Positions 31,362 to 43,324 of a stretch of 64,000 bases of DNA are shown piece by piece. Under the pieces are notes generated by a model that was given only the letters and a program-made list of their open reading frames with translations, searched no databases and had not been told where the DNA came from. Within the stretch, counting starts at the first letter, position 1. The number at the start of each line of letters is the position of its first letter. Source of the stretch: Microglena sp. YARC (Eukaryota; Chlorophyta; Chlorophyceae; Chlamydomonadales; Chlamydomonadaceae); contig CM039466.1 of NCBI GenBank assembly GCA_022414725.1, positions 12,180,255 through 12,244,254 of the forward strand. The letters are read 5' to 3'. The translations under genes and the position numbers were made by a program.

Positions 31362-33040
31362 GTCCAGAATCAGAATGATCAAATCAGCAACCTTTGTTGG
31401 AAGGTCCGACGGTCGCAAATGTGCTGTGTGGAGGCAAGGAGCTGGGCTGTAAAGCAGTTGAAATCACAATTGCTATTGCAGTAATGAATCCTGAATCATG
31501 AGCTCTCTCATATTGGTATGCTGCATGGAAACTGGACCTCGTGTGGTGAAATCATGTATGTGTGTGTGTGTCTGTGAATGCACTGGTGCATGTATTCACC
31601 ACTTGAGTATGTGGGGTCCCTTCAGTGACGGTGACTAGGGCTGTGTGGACTCGGGCTATCACATAGGGTCGTGTCAATCGATGCGTGAATGCGTATGCGA
31701 ACTAACAACCCGATGTTTATATCGGTATCTTCGCAAGGACCTCCGCAAACAAGAATGGTACCAAGAGGGATGGGGTTGGGGATGGCGGGAAACGTTTTGA
31801 GTTTCGACTGCTCGCAGTTGCTCACCGATTTTGAGTTGCAAGTTGTAACAGGCAGATTGCTGGAACAGGGAGGTGGGGTAGACTGGCAGAGGTTGAGGTC
31901 TGTAGGTGACTGTTTCGAGTAATAATTGCAAGACAATACTTTATTTATATGCGCCCAATGCCGTGCGGTGGGAGGGAATTGGTACGTACGTGTGATGCCG
32001 GCGACAGCTGTCACTCGCGAAGCGCGTAGGTGTGTCGGTCGGTCGGGCGCGGGCGGGGGCGTAGACTCCGGTAATTCCTACCGCGCACAGACCAAGGAAA
32101 CCGAGGAAACCCATACAGGCCGATACAGGCTGGACCAGAGGGCTGGACTGGACCCTGGTACCATGTACCGTTTGTTTCGGATTTTGTACCAGGTAGGACA
32201 GAAAATGCCAGGCAGGACGGGCAGATGCGCGTGGCTGGATAGCTACCCACAAGCTTCCCTCACCTGCATGGGTCGCCTTGGCCAGTGCGAGGGATGCGGG
32301 GAAGCACTGCATCGTAACATCCCCGTGCAACGATTCCGACCAGGATTCCCACACATGTCTTAGGGCAGGTAGTGAATAAATATATAATTGCCTCTGCCTG
32401 TGTAAGGTTGGGATACCCAACTCCTGCCCAGCCCGCCCAGCCCACACAGCCTGTACCAAACCGTTCGCCAGGTGTCCGTCCACGGTACCAGTGTACCGCA
32501 GAGGGGTGTACCGTAATCCGTGGGGGCGCGGACGGGCGCGGAGTGGTATTTGGTACCGGCCCTGGGCTGACTCGAGTGTTGGTGATGTCCGAGGACCCCC
32601 ATAGGACAGCTTCCTTAATCACACCGACTTGGTGCACTGCTTTCCTTTTTTTCGAGTTCGTCTTATTAAGTTGATAGGACGTGCGTGCGACCTTGCAACC
32701 GGCCAGATCTCAGTTGCGAAAGTGTGATGGTGCGATTTCGAAACGATTCAAAAGGTGTCCCAGGAGGTGTCCACCGTGGACGTGGCACGTAGCGCTCAGA
32801 TGAGAGGGTAGCGCTTACCCGAGTTCGTGGTCGTGGCGATTAAAACTCGCTTCTGCATTCCGTTACCTCCGTAAAAACCTGCCTCCCGAAGTCCATAAGC
32901 GTAGTTCCTTAAAAACAGCCCAAATCGCAGGGGTTTCATACTATCCTACTAGGCAGATGCCACTTCGACATGTACTCATGAAGCGCTTCGGCCCCTGCTT
33001 CGGAAGCTGTTTCCCCGAGAGCCCAGGTCGTGGATTCGTG
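31361..33040. other. GC-richer stretch, no gene firmly supported
   Basis: Base composition rises between about 31.95 and 32.6 kb, and several overlapping frames are open on both strands. The longest is 31941-32483 minus (180 codons, ending GAYK), whose stop overlaps an AATAAA on that strand. No domain, splice pattern or paralogue decides between strands, so no gene is called. Confidence 0.35.
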
Positions 33041-33049
33041 GTGGTTTCG

Positions 33050-33175
33050 GAACTTCGGTTTCGCAGCTTGGACTTGAACTTGAACTGGTTTACATGGATC
33101 CAGCCCGCCAGCCGATGGCTCGGCTCCAGCCATAAGGCTACTCGCCATCGTCGGCAGTATCACGAGCATTTATGG
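33050..33175. repeat. Dispersed repeat family E, long copy
   Basis: acttgaacttgaactgg...gctccagccataaggctactcgccatcgtcggcagtatcac. It combines the ggctggagccat and tcggcagtaac phrases seen separately or inverted at 18537-18610 and 28455-28535. Confidence 0.55.
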
Positions 33176-33557
33176 ATAGCAGTTATGTAATCAAATTATA
33201 TTCGACCCAATTGATTACCGGTACTCTGTCTCACTTGCAATCAACAGCTCCCCAACTCACATGTAGCCGTCCCCCGTTGCGTTGGAGCACCCTCCCTAAT
33301 TACCTATGCATGCGCGGTGACATAAACTAGCAATTTTTGCATGAATTCATGAAAGCAACAAGCCTCTAGTTCAGGTTTATGTATATAGATAGATAGATAG
33401 AGATAGTGATATAAATATAAAAACAGATACGAATTGTAATGTTAGAAGCTTATTGCTGAGCACTGACGCATGCCGGCATGCATATTTGATTTGATTGGAT
33501 TGTTACATAACTTAACATACCGTTAAACAGACTGTGGATCATGCATGCATTATCCAG

Positions 33558-33612
33558 ATGTCACGGGTGGGCAAGTCCCTTTAGCCTATTTGGTCTAACC
33601 CTGGACTGTAAT
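33558..33612 (+). repeat. Dispersed repeat family B, 3' part
   Basis: tcacgggtgggcaagtccctttagcctatttggtctaaccctggactgtaa. Confidence 0.55.
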
Positions 33613-33793
33613 TCACTTACACATACAATCATGGATTGGTGCGTCAATCGTTACAAGAAAGTGCCTGAGAGGCTGAGACGTGCGGGCTGGAAGATATTTG
33701 GTGAAACCGATCATGCACTGGCACATAATGGCACTTGCCTCTTGCAGTTGCTTTGGATTTTGGTGGCCGATATAAGATGAGAGCTTATAGTAG

Positions 33794-34144
33794 TATCAGC
33801 ATGAATTGCGGTGCTCTCACGCGTTTTTATGACTTGGTGACTACTTCTGTACTTCCTTAGAACTATCGGCTCTGCCAGTACTGTGTCATCCTTCATGACT
33901 CAGTGACAGCATCCTGTTGGCTGCGTCACCGGTCTCTCATTGACACGCTCTGTATTGCCTGTGCCCGGCTTAAGATTCCTGGCTTAGGTTACAGGCAGGT
34001 TACAGGCATCCGCCTCTCCCACCGCTGGTGTCCTTTGGCGTCCGCCTGTCCTTGTAATGCTATTCTCGTCTCCGTGTATAGATTGGCGCGTATGTTCCGC
34101 TGCTTTCATCTCTGTCCACTCCACGGAGTGTATTAAAGCTGATA
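33794..34144 (+). repeat. LTR 1 of the tandem copia-type element
   Basis: Begins TATCAGCATGAATTGC and ends TTAAAGCTGATA. The terminal 7-mers TATCAGC and GCTGATA are perfect inverted repeats and replace the usual TG...CA. Immediately downstream, GGTTATCGGGCTCC is a possible primer-binding site, loosely like the tRNA-iMet-complementary site of plant Copia elements. Confidence 0.85.
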
Positions 34145-34160
34145 GGTTATCGGGCTCCTC

Positions 34161-34832
34161 ATGGTACCACTGCTTTGCAATGCATCTTATGCGTCGTTCT
34201 CTACTTGGCTTCAACGAGCTTCATTCTGGAAGTTCCGAAGTCCTGACATGACGACAAATTGGCTAGACGATTGCGCGCCAGCGGCCTTAAAGGCAAAGTT
34301 TGCTGCCGGAGAGGAGGATCCTTCCGCCACCGTGGAAGTAACCCCCCCAATCATTCCTCCATCTTCCCTTCTTTTTCCTCCCCTGCCGTCTGTCGCCTCC
34401 TCCCGTCTGTCGTAGATGACTGTGACGTGCAGACTCAAGTCGGCGACTAGCCTGGACATCGGTGGAGATACCCTGTCTTCGTCTGCTCGCCTCCTTGACG
34501 TCGCTATCATATCTCCGGTGTTTGAGGCTCTGCCTGCATACCGGAGGTTGCCAAGCCGACCAAGCTCCCTGCTGATGTCTACGTCGTCTGTGCCCCCCTT
34601 TGCTCTGCCCAGCCGACGGTCGGCTACTGGCACGAGCTTGCGCTCTAGTGGCTCTGTGCTACCTTTTGGAGAATGTTTTCGATCAAGCTGGCGGACCGCC
34701 GGCACTGCCGTAGGGTTCGCCAGAGGAGAACGACCTACGCGTCTGGACCTGGAGATTCTGGAGGTGGTAGGAAGCAGGGGGGTATGGTCAGCACACTACG
34801 GGTGCTGCTCCCTCTACCCCCAACCGGGGTGA
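34161..34832 (+). pseudogene. Possible gag-region frame, unit 1, with in-frame stop
   Basis: ATG 34161 lies 16 bases after the LTR. The frame is open to 34832 except for one TAG at 34413-34415. Unit 2 has a 2-base deletion (ggagaccc against ggagataccc) and loses the frame. Position suggests gag, but no gag domain or zinc knuckle is visible. Confidence 0.35.
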
Positions 34833-35390
34833 GTCGAGCGATAGAGGGGGGGACTTGGGATTGACTGATCATCGACGGCGGGATATTAGGACCTTTACAT
34901 GCCTCGGCTCTGCTCTTCGCATCCTAGCGATAAATTTTCGAATTCTGCCCTTGCGATTTGCGATTTTCTGCCATTGGTGCGATTTTCTGCACCAGGTGCG
35001 ACTTGCTGCACTTTTATCCTCGTCTCCTTTTTCCCATACCTCAAATCTCGACTTCGCCCTAACGCTTCCCCACCTTCTGTGATCCCAGGTGTCGTAGCGC
35101 CGGACTTCGCCCATGCTCAAGGCCGAAGTGGACGCCGTCCTGGCCCTAGTCCAGCGGCCGTGGAGGTTCTTTGGCATGATATCTTGGTGGATTTTTTTTT
35201 CTCTCTTAGGATCCTTGGGACCCCTGGGTGCGTTCCGTGGTTCGACAGAGGTCACGTTCTTTGTCTTACCGTGCCCCTGGTCCGTCCCCTGGGTGCCCTC
35301 CTTAAGTGTATGCCTTAGCTACATGGGTTTGTGTTCAAGTGTTTGAGTTCTGATAGGGCTTAGGAATTTTTAGTTGAGTGGTATCGAGTA

Positions 35391-35675
35391 ATGGTTGAAA
35401 TCGTTTGGTGCTGTGCATTATTATCGATGGTATACACTGCTCAGCAGAACGCAACTGTGGAGAGGTACAATGGGGTCTTGCATAACATAGCTAGGAGTAT
35501 CCACTTGGAGTCTATGCTAGCTAAGTCTTTCTGGCCCTATGCCTTCCTCAGTGCTTGTTACCTACGTAACCTGCTGCCCAATCAGGGTGACAAGACTCCA
35601 TACGAGTTGTTCTTTGGGTTCTACCTGATGTGTCGTTGTTGCGTGTGTTTGGTTGCCCTTGCTATGTCACCTTAG
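35391..35675 (+). pseudogene. Copia integrase fragment, unit 1 (frameshifted)
   Basis: Encodes the C-terminal part of a Copia integrase core: AQQNATVERYNGVLHNIAR, then KSFWPYAFLSACYLRNLLP and KTPYELFFG, matching the family pattern PQQNGxxERxN ... FWxEAxxTAxYLxNRxP ... PxExxxG. One G fewer than unit 2 (ggg against gggg at about 35617) shifts the frame straight after YELFFG. The upstream catalytic region (DDE residues) is not recognisable. The shift lies in a homopolymer, so it may be mutation or sequencing error. Confidence 0.75.
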
Positions 35676-37903
35676 TAAATGGGAAGAAACGCAACAAGCT
35701 AGTCGAAAGGGCGTTATTTGGTAGACTGGTTGGGTATTCCCTGGTGAGTAAGGTTTCTTAAATTTGGGTTTCCGATGTTGCGCTAGGTAGTAGAGAGTAG
35801 TGATGTACTCTCTATATCCAGTTAAGTCTAGACTGTCTTCCTGGGCTCTCCCATTAGTGTGGGTCCCCGTGCCCGCTTGCATCCCTCCTGTCATCAAACG
35901 GTGATATGTTACGTGTCGCCGGTAATTCCCTACGCCCTTTAGCAACCCCAATTTTTGATGGCTGTCCTGGCTGGGATGTATCCAGATTGCATTCCAGACC
36001 AGGGACTGATCATGCTGTATTGTGTGTGAAGTTTTAGGGCGGGTGGGAGTTGTATTTCCGAATTTTAATTTAGCCGAATCTCAGGGGGTCGCCAGGCCCT
36101 CCTCTGCGCCACATTCCGTCGGCGAAGCTCTAGGATTAGGACAGCCTCAGGTCATAGTGGTGCCTGATATAGGTCCACTGTCTAATAGTCGCCACCCCCC
36201 GTCCACCTGTTCGGATGGCTTCAGGCGTTGCTGATCCCTTCGCCTCTTGTCGTCCCTGGTGGTTTATACCGGACAAGGCATTGCGATGATTTAGCCGTCA
36301 CGTGGAGTGAGTGATGATCTTGAACACTAGTCTGGCTCTGATACTGCGTATGGCTGGGGTGTTACAGTCAACCCAGGATTCATTGATTTAGAGGCAAAGA
36401 ATGCCGACCCTGCAGGCAGTGCTCAGCCTGTCCTGGGGGTTGTACTACCTGATAGCCCCCTTGGGGCTGTCAAATTGATGGTGCTGATGGTTCTCAGACG
36501 TAGGTTAACATGGCCCTATGTGTGGGTGCCTATTCCTCAGCACCTCCTAGACTGTCCTATAGGGTAGTCTAGATTGGTGGAGCGTTACGACGCTTTGTTT
36601 AGGCAGCTTCCTTTCAGCTGTCTTTCTTGGTTTTGGTGGAAGGTGGTAATTAATTCAGACCACCGTTATAGCGTCTTGATGGTTTCTGGCTCTTAGTTCC
36701 ATAGGCAGATGGTTCATTCGGTGGAGCTCATCATAGATTAGCTATTTCTTTTTACTCCACACTGTTTTTAAATCACCAGCCACTCACGTGATTAGAACTT
36801 TTTGTGGAGTGTAGTAGTTATTTCCCTTTGGATTTTCCTGTCACTTGGTGGGCTGGGTCATCTTGCAGTTGTACTTGCAGATGTACTTGCAGTTGTACTT
36901 GCAGATGTACCGCCGCTCACCTCTTTCTTGTTCTTCCGGGTGTATTTCAAGCGCCCTTTCAGTCCATCCTTTGCAGTAACTTCTGTTAAGTCCTTTTTTC
37001 TGCGTTTACTTTTTTTTCAAGTGGACAATTGGTTTTCTGTACTGTGTCTGTACATCTAAACTTCTATTGTTCATTGAACTGTGTTTCCTGTGTTGGTTAC
37101 AAGTTTCTTGCAATTTACCTTCGCATCCTTTGGATTTTCAGTAGCTGCAGGTTTGGTTTGTTGGGGTTAGGCGCTTGGTTTGTCTTGAGTGCACAAGTTC
37201 TTTGCGGTGCGATACCCACCTCCTAGAATGTCTTCAGTTAGTGCCGTAGCTGGGGATTTATGATAATTAACTTTCATAAATCATCTTACTTCCATCTTGG
37301 AGTAAGAAACCGGTTCATCATGTTTTTTTCATCCCAACCTAATCATGAATTCTATGCTACGAATAGTTTTTAAGGTAGTGGATTTTTCCATCGACTTTCT
37401 TTTTCCATAGTAGACTTTAGTTTCCCCTTGTCTGCGTCCTCTTGTCTGCGTCCTTTAGGCTTTGATTCTCTCGTGTGCTGCTCGCACACGATTTTTTCAG
37501 TCTTCTCTTTAGGTTAAGTTCTCGGTTCTTTCAGTCACCGTTGTTCCCCTTCCTTTGGTATTAGGATTGATTTCTGTTTGGCCTCCCTGTGATTTTCTGG
37601 TTTGGTGCCTACTATTTCTGGATGAATAGTATTTTTTGCGCTTACCATGGATGGTTACATTTCCATTTTGGTCTCAGCTCAGCTCGGTATGACCCAAGTT
37701 TTTTGCTGCTACATTTTCGGAGTACTACAGTGGTTTTTTGGTTCATCCTTTCTCATCCTTTTATTTTAGACAAAACTTTCTTCTGGTTTCCTGTTTTTCC
37801 GCCGTTCCTTAATAATTTTTGTTTGCTACCAGTTTATAGTTCTATGTCCCCAGTGCCATAGGTGGAGTACTAGTATTGTATGTCACCTGCGTCATAGGTG
37901 GAG

Positions 37904-38254
37904 TATCAGCATGAATTGCGGTGCTCTCACGCGTTTTTATGACTTGGTGACTACTTCTGTACTTCCTTAGAACTATCGGCTCTGCCAGTACTGTGTCATC
38001 CTTCATGACTCAGTGACAGCATCCTGTTGGCTGCGTCACCGGTCTCTCATTGACACGCTCTGTATTGCCTGTGCCCGGCTTAAGATTCCTGGCTTAGGTT
38101 CTAGTCAGGTTACAGGCATCCGCCACTCCCACCGCTGGTGTCCTTTGGCGTCCGCCTGTCCTTGTAATGCTATTCTCGTCTCCGTGTATAGATTGGCGCG
38201 TATGTTCCGCTGCTTTCATCTCTGTCCACTCCACGGAGTGTATTAAAGCTGATA
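37904..38254 (+). repeat. LTR 2 (shared middle LTR)
   Basis: Same length and ends as LTR 1. It differs from LTR 1 at a short ggttctagtcagg/ggttacaggcagg patch and at cgccactccc. It is preceded by a purine-rich ataggtggag tract suitable as a polypurine tract. Confidence 0.85.
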
Positions 38255-39486
38255 GGTTATCGGGCTCCTCATGGTACCACTGCTTTGCAATGCATCTTAT
38301 GCGTCGTCCTCTACTTGGCTTCAACGAGCTTCATTCTGGAAGTTCCGAAGTCCTGACATGACGACAAATTGGCTAGACGATTGCGCGCCAGCGGCCTTTG
38401 CTGTCGGAGAGGAGGATCCTTCCGCCATCGTGGAAGTAACCCCCCCAATCATTCCTCCATCTTCCCTTCTTTTTCCTCCCCTGCCGTCTGTCGCCTCCTC
38501 CCGTCTGTCGTAGATGACTGTGACGTGCAGACTCAAGTCGGCGACTAGCCTGGACATCGGTGGAGACCCTGTCTTCGTCTGCTCGCCTCCTTGACGTCGC
38601 TATCATATCTCCGGTGTTTGAGGCTCTGCCTGCATACCGGAGGTTGCCAAGCCGACCAAGCTCCCTGCTGATGTCTACGTCGTCTGTGCCCCCCTTTGCT
38701 CTGCCCAGCCGACGGTCGGCTACTAGCACGAGCTTGCGCTCTAGTGGCTCTGTGCTACCTATTGGAGAATTTTTTCGATCAAGCTGGCGGACCGCCGGCA
38801 CTGCCGTAGGGTTCGCCAGAGGAGAACGACCTACGCGTCTGGACCTGGAGATTCTGGAGGTGGTAGGAAGCAGGGGGGTATGGTCAGCACCACTACGGGT
38901 GCTGCTCCCTCTACCCCCCAACCGGGTGAGTCGAGCGATAGAGGGGGGGACTTGGGATTGACTGATCATCGACGGCGGGATATTAGGACCTTTACATGCC
39001 TCGGCTCTGCTCTTCGCATCCTAGCGATAAATTTTCGAATTCTGCCCTTGCGATTTGCGATTTTCTGCCATTGGTGCGATTTTCTGCACCAGGTGCGACT
39101 TGCTGCACTTTCATCCTCGTCTCCTTTTTCCCATACCTCAAATCTCGACTTCGCCCTAACGCTTCCCCACCTTCTGTGATCCCAGGTGTCGTAGCGCCGG
39201 ACTTCGCCCATGCTCAAGGCCGAAGTGGACGCCGTCCTGGCCCTAGTCCAGCGGCCGTGGAGGTTCTTTGGCATGATATCTTGGTGGATTTTTTTTCTCT
39301 CTTAGGATCCTTGGGACCCCTGGGTGCGTTCCGTGGTTCGACAGAGGTCACGTTCTTTGTCTTACCGTGCCCCTGGTCCGTCCCCTGGGTGCCCTCCTTA
39401 AGTGTATGCCTTAGCTACATGGGTTTGTGTTCAAGTGTTTGAGTTCTGATAGGGCTTAGGAATTTTTAGTTGAGTGGTATCGAGTA

Positions 39487-39858
39487 ATGGTTGAAATCGT
39501 TTGGTGCTGTGCATTATTATCGATGGTATACACTGCTCAGCAGAACGCAACTGTGGAGAGGTACAATGGGGTCTTGCATAACATAGCTAGGAGTATCCAC
39601 TTGGAGTCTATGCTAGCTAAGTCTTTCTGGCCCTATGCCTTCCTCAGTGCTTGTTACCTACGTAACCTGCTGCCCAATCAGGGTGACAAGACTCCATACG
39701 AGTTGTTCTTTGGGGTTCTACCTGATGTGTCGTTGTTGCGTGTGTTTGGTTGCCCTTGCTATGTCACCTTAGTAAATGGGAAGAAACGCAACAAGCTAGT
39801 CGAAAGGGCGTTATTTGGTAGACTGGTTGGGTATTCCCTGGTGAGTAAGGTTTCTTAA
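39487..39858 (+). pseudogene. Copia integrase fragment, unit 2 (longer frame)
   Basis: Same fragment as unit 1, but the frame continues through LRVFGCPCYVTL and KLVERALFGRLVGYS, the standard Copia motif after the integrase core (xLRVFGCxxYV ... KLxxRxxxxxFLGY). Total 123 codons, then a stop. The protein would lack the catalytic Asp/Asp/Glu region and all of reverse transcriptase, so it is listed as a remnant. Confidence 0.75.
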
Positions 39859-41998
39859 ATTTGGGTTTCCGATGTTGCGCTAGGTAGTAGAGAGTAGTGA
39901 TGTACTCTCTATATCCAGTTAAGTCTAGACTGTCTTCCTGGGCTCTCCCATTAGTGTGGGTCCCCGTGCCCGCTTGCATCCCTCCTGTCATCAAAACGGT
40001 GATATGTTACGTGTCGCCGGTAATTCCCTACGCCCTTTAGCAACCCCAATTTTTGATGGCTGTCCTGGCTGGGATGTATCCAGATTGCATTCCAGACCAG
40101 GGACTGATCATGCTGTATTGTGTGTGAAGTTTTAGGGCGGGTGGGAGTTGTATTTCCGAATTTTAATTTAGCCGAATCTCAGGGGGTCGCCAGGCCCTCC
40201 TCTGCGCCACATTCCGTCGGCGAAGCTCTAGGATTAGGACAGCCTCAGGTCATAGTGGTGCCTGATATAGGTCCACTGTCTAATAGTCGCCACCCCCCGT
40301 CCACCTGTTCGGATGGCTTCAGGCGTTGCTGATCCCTTCGCCTCTTGTCGTCCCTGGTGGTTTATACCGGACAAGGCATTGCGATGATTTAGCCGTCACG
40401 TGGAGTGAGTGATGATCTTGAACACTAGTCTGGCTCTGATACTGCGTATGGCTGGGGTGTTACAGTCAACCCAGGATTCATTGATTTAGAGGCAAAGAAT
40501 GCCGACCCTGCAGGCAGTGCTCAGCCTGTCCTGGGGGTTGTACTACCTGATAGCCCCCTTGGGGCTGTCAAATTGATGGTGCTGATGGTTCTCAGACGTA
40601 GGTTAACATGGCCCTATGTGTGGGTGCCTATTCCTCAGCACCTCCTAGACTGTCTTATAGGGTAGTCTAGATTGGTGGAGAGTTACGACGCTTTGTTTAG
40701 GCAGCTTCCTTTCAGCTGTCTTTCTTGGTTTTGGTGGAAGGTGGTAATTAATTCAGACCACCGTTATAGCGTCTTGATGGTTTCTGGCTCTTAGTTCCAT
40801 AGGCAGATGGTTCATTCGGTGGAGCTCATCATAGATTAGCTATTTCTTTTTACTCCACACTGTTTTTAAATCACCAGCCACTCACGTGATTAGAACTTTT
40901 TGTGGAGTGTAGTAGTTATTTCCCTTTGGATTTTCCTGTCAATTGGTGGGCTGGGTCATCTTGCAGTTGTACTTGCAGATGTACTTGCAGTTTTACTTGC
41001 AGATGTACCGCCGCTCACCTCTTTCTTGTTCTTCCGGGTGTATTTCAAGCGCCCTTTCAGTCCATCCTTTGCAGTAACTTCTTTTAAGTCCTTTTTCCTG
41101 CGTTTACTTTTTTTTCAAGTGGACAATTGGTTTTCTGTACTGTGTCTGTACATCTAAACTTCTATTGTTCATTGAACTGTGTTTCCTGTGTTGGTTACAA
41201 GTTTCTTGCAATTTACCTTCGCATCCTTTGGATTTTCAGTAGCTGCAGGTTTGGTTTGTTGGGGTTAGGCGCTTGGTTTGTCTTGAGTGCACAAGTTCTT
41301 TGCGGTGCGATACCCACCTCCTAGAATGTTTTCAGTTAGTGCCGTAGCTGGGGATTTATGATAATTAACTTTCATAAATCATCTTACTTCCATCTTGGAG
41401 TAAGAAACCGGTTCATCATGTTTTTTTCATCCCAACCTAATCATGAATTCTATGCTACGAATAGTTTTTAAGGTAGTGGATTTTTCCATCGACTTTCTTT
41501 TTCCATAGTAGACTTTAGTTTCCCCTTGTCTGCGTCCTCTTGTCTGCGTCCTTTAGGCTTTGATTCTCTCGTGTGCTGCTCTCACACGATTTTTCAGTCT
41601 TCTCTTTAGGTTAAGTTCTCGGTTCTTTCAGTCACCGTTGTTCCCCTTCCTTTGGTATTAGGATTGATTTCTGTTTGGCCTCCCTGTGATTTTCTGGTTT
41701 GGTGCCTACTATTCTGGATGAATAGTATTTTTGCGCTTACCATGGATGGTTACATTTCCATTTTGGTCTCAGCTCAGCTCGGTATGACCCAAGTTTTTTG
41801 CTGCTACATTTTCGGAGTACTACAGTGGTTTTTTGGTTCATCCTTTCTCATCCTTTTATTTTAGACAAGGCTTTCTTCTGGTTTCCTGTTTTTCCGCCGT
41901 TCCTTAATAATTTTTGTTTGCTACCAGTTTATAGTTCTATGTCCCCAGTGCCATAGGTGGAGTACTAGTATTGTATGTCACCTGCGTCATAGGTGGAG

Positions 41999-42349
41999 TA
42001 TCAGCATGAATTGCGGTGCTCTCACGCGTTTTTATGACTTGGTGACTACTTCTGTACTTCCTTACAACTATCGGCTCTGCCAGTACTGTGTCATCCTTCA
42101 TGACTCAGTGACAGCTTCCTGTTGGCTGCGTCACCGGTCTCTCACTGACACGCTCTGTATTGCCTGTGCCCGGCTTAAGATTCCTGGCTTAGGTTCTAGT
42201 CAGGTTACAGGCATCCGCCTCTCCCACCGCTGGTGTCCTTTGGCGTCCGCCTGTCCTTGTAATGCTATTCTCGTCTCCGTGTATAGATTGGCGCGTCTGT
42301 TCCGCTGCTTTCATCTCTGTCCACTCCACGGAGTGTATTAAAGCTGATA
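41999..42349 (+). repeat. LTR 3 of the tandem copia-type element
   Basis: Ends GCTGATA and is followed by AGTAG. Carries private changes (cttacaacta, acagcttcc, cactgaca, gcgtctgttcc). Confidence 0.85.
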
Positions 42350-42383
42350 AGTAGTTATTTTAATGAAGCATGTACCGGTATGC

Positions 42384-42480
42384 CGTTGCAGCCCAGGGGT
42401 AGCCAAATAGGCTGAAGGGACTTGCCCAAGCATGATATCAGGAGGAGCTAAGCAGATAAGGCACTGGAAAACTGAGCCCC
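42384..42480 (-). repeat. Dispersed repeat family B copy
   Basis: GTTGCAGCCCAGGGGTAGCC ... ctgagcccc, just 30 bp outside the LTR array. Confidence 0.6.
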
Positions 42481-42882
42481 ACAACAATCGTTGCACCGAT
42501 GGAGGCCCTGAGTTCGTGCTACGGTGATGCGGTACAAATGTTGTGATTCTCGTCGCACTTTTTAAGTACCGGTATGGGCTTGCCAGTCAACGACACGGCT
42601 GGATGGCTGTAAGCCGTGGAAACGAATAGATTGTGAACTCACTGTTAAGGCTTTCTGCCGGAGATGAAACCGGACTCAAACGATTGAGCTAGAACGTCAA
42701 TACAATTATCTTGGTAGATAATTGAAGTGACTTCTACAGAACGCAAACGATATTTATAGCCGTGGACTCACACTCTCGGAGCGACCGAGATAGCTTATAC
42801 GAACGAGGCACAACGGTTCGGCCAAGCGGTTCAAAATTGTCGGACGAGACAACTCTTGGAACTGACGAGACGAGGCCAAGAT

Positions 42883-43041
42883 TGTTGGACGCGACAACTC
42901 TTGGTTGTGACGACAAGACAACTGTCTTGGATCAGTAACTCTGATCAACTTGTTCGACAACTGTCAACTTCCATCAACGAGATGGCGCACTACCAAGGCA
43001 TCCCTTGGGAGTGGAGGAGGAGACTAAAACTGACTGTTACA
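42883..43041 (+). repeat. 5' LTR-like repeat of the gag-only element
   Basis: TGTTGGACGCGACAACTCTT ... ctgactgttaca. The similarity to the 3' copy extends a few bases upstream (aagat). Confidence 0.6.
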
Positions 43042-43111
43042 ATTCTCCCCCCACTAGCTTGTGTCAACCGAACAAGCGAATCTGTTCAATACCGTGTTTC
43101 ATTACAGCATG

Positions 43112-43146
43112 TGAACAGAAAGTAGGAGCTACCTACTTTCTGTTCA
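43112..43146. other. 15-bp perfect hairpin in the gag-element leader
   Basis: TGAACAGAAAGTAGG and CCTACTTTCTGTTCA pair perfectly around a 5-base loop. It lies between the 5' LTR and gag, where packaging or dimerisation signals sit in LTR elements. The function is speculative. Confidence 0.6.
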
Positions 43147-43324
43147 ACTAGAACAAAATGGTTTCGGACGCTCTTTGGTCCACATCCTCGTTCTCCTTCG
43201 TCTAGTTCGCTTTTCCCGATTCGCGAGTTTGCTGCTTTTAGTTTCCTCCGTTTTCCTCCTCCCTCCACCCCCGCCCCCCTTGAGAGTGCCAGCGATTTCC
43301 TAACGAGCGTTTAACAACCTCTCC

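Larger units (their letters stand above)
33789..42354 (+). mobile_element. Copia-type LTR element in tandem (three LTRs, two internal regions)
   Basis: Three 351-bp LTRs (33794-34144, 37904-38254, 41999-42349) separate two near-identical internal regions (3759 and 3744 bp). A single 5-bp duplication AGTAG flanks the whole array (33789-33793 and 42350-42354). An integrase fragment of Copia type lies in each unit. No reverse transcriptase, protease or RNase H motif was seen, so the element looks non-autonomous. The array most simply arose by unequal exchange between LTRs after one insertion. An assembly duplication cannot be excluded, but the many scattered differences between units argue against a pure artefact. 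Confidence 0.85.

Noticed and set aside
31941..32483. 180-codon minus-strand gene ending at an AATAAA
   Set aside because: Open frames of similar length exist on the plus strand, there is no domain or paralogue, and AATAAA can occur by chance. Kept only as a note.
36802..37226. Hydrophobic frames in the copia-type internal region as env-like proteins
   Set aside because: They overlap in several frames, lack any recognised domain and sit in a T-rich stretch that yields Phe/Leu/Val frames by composition.
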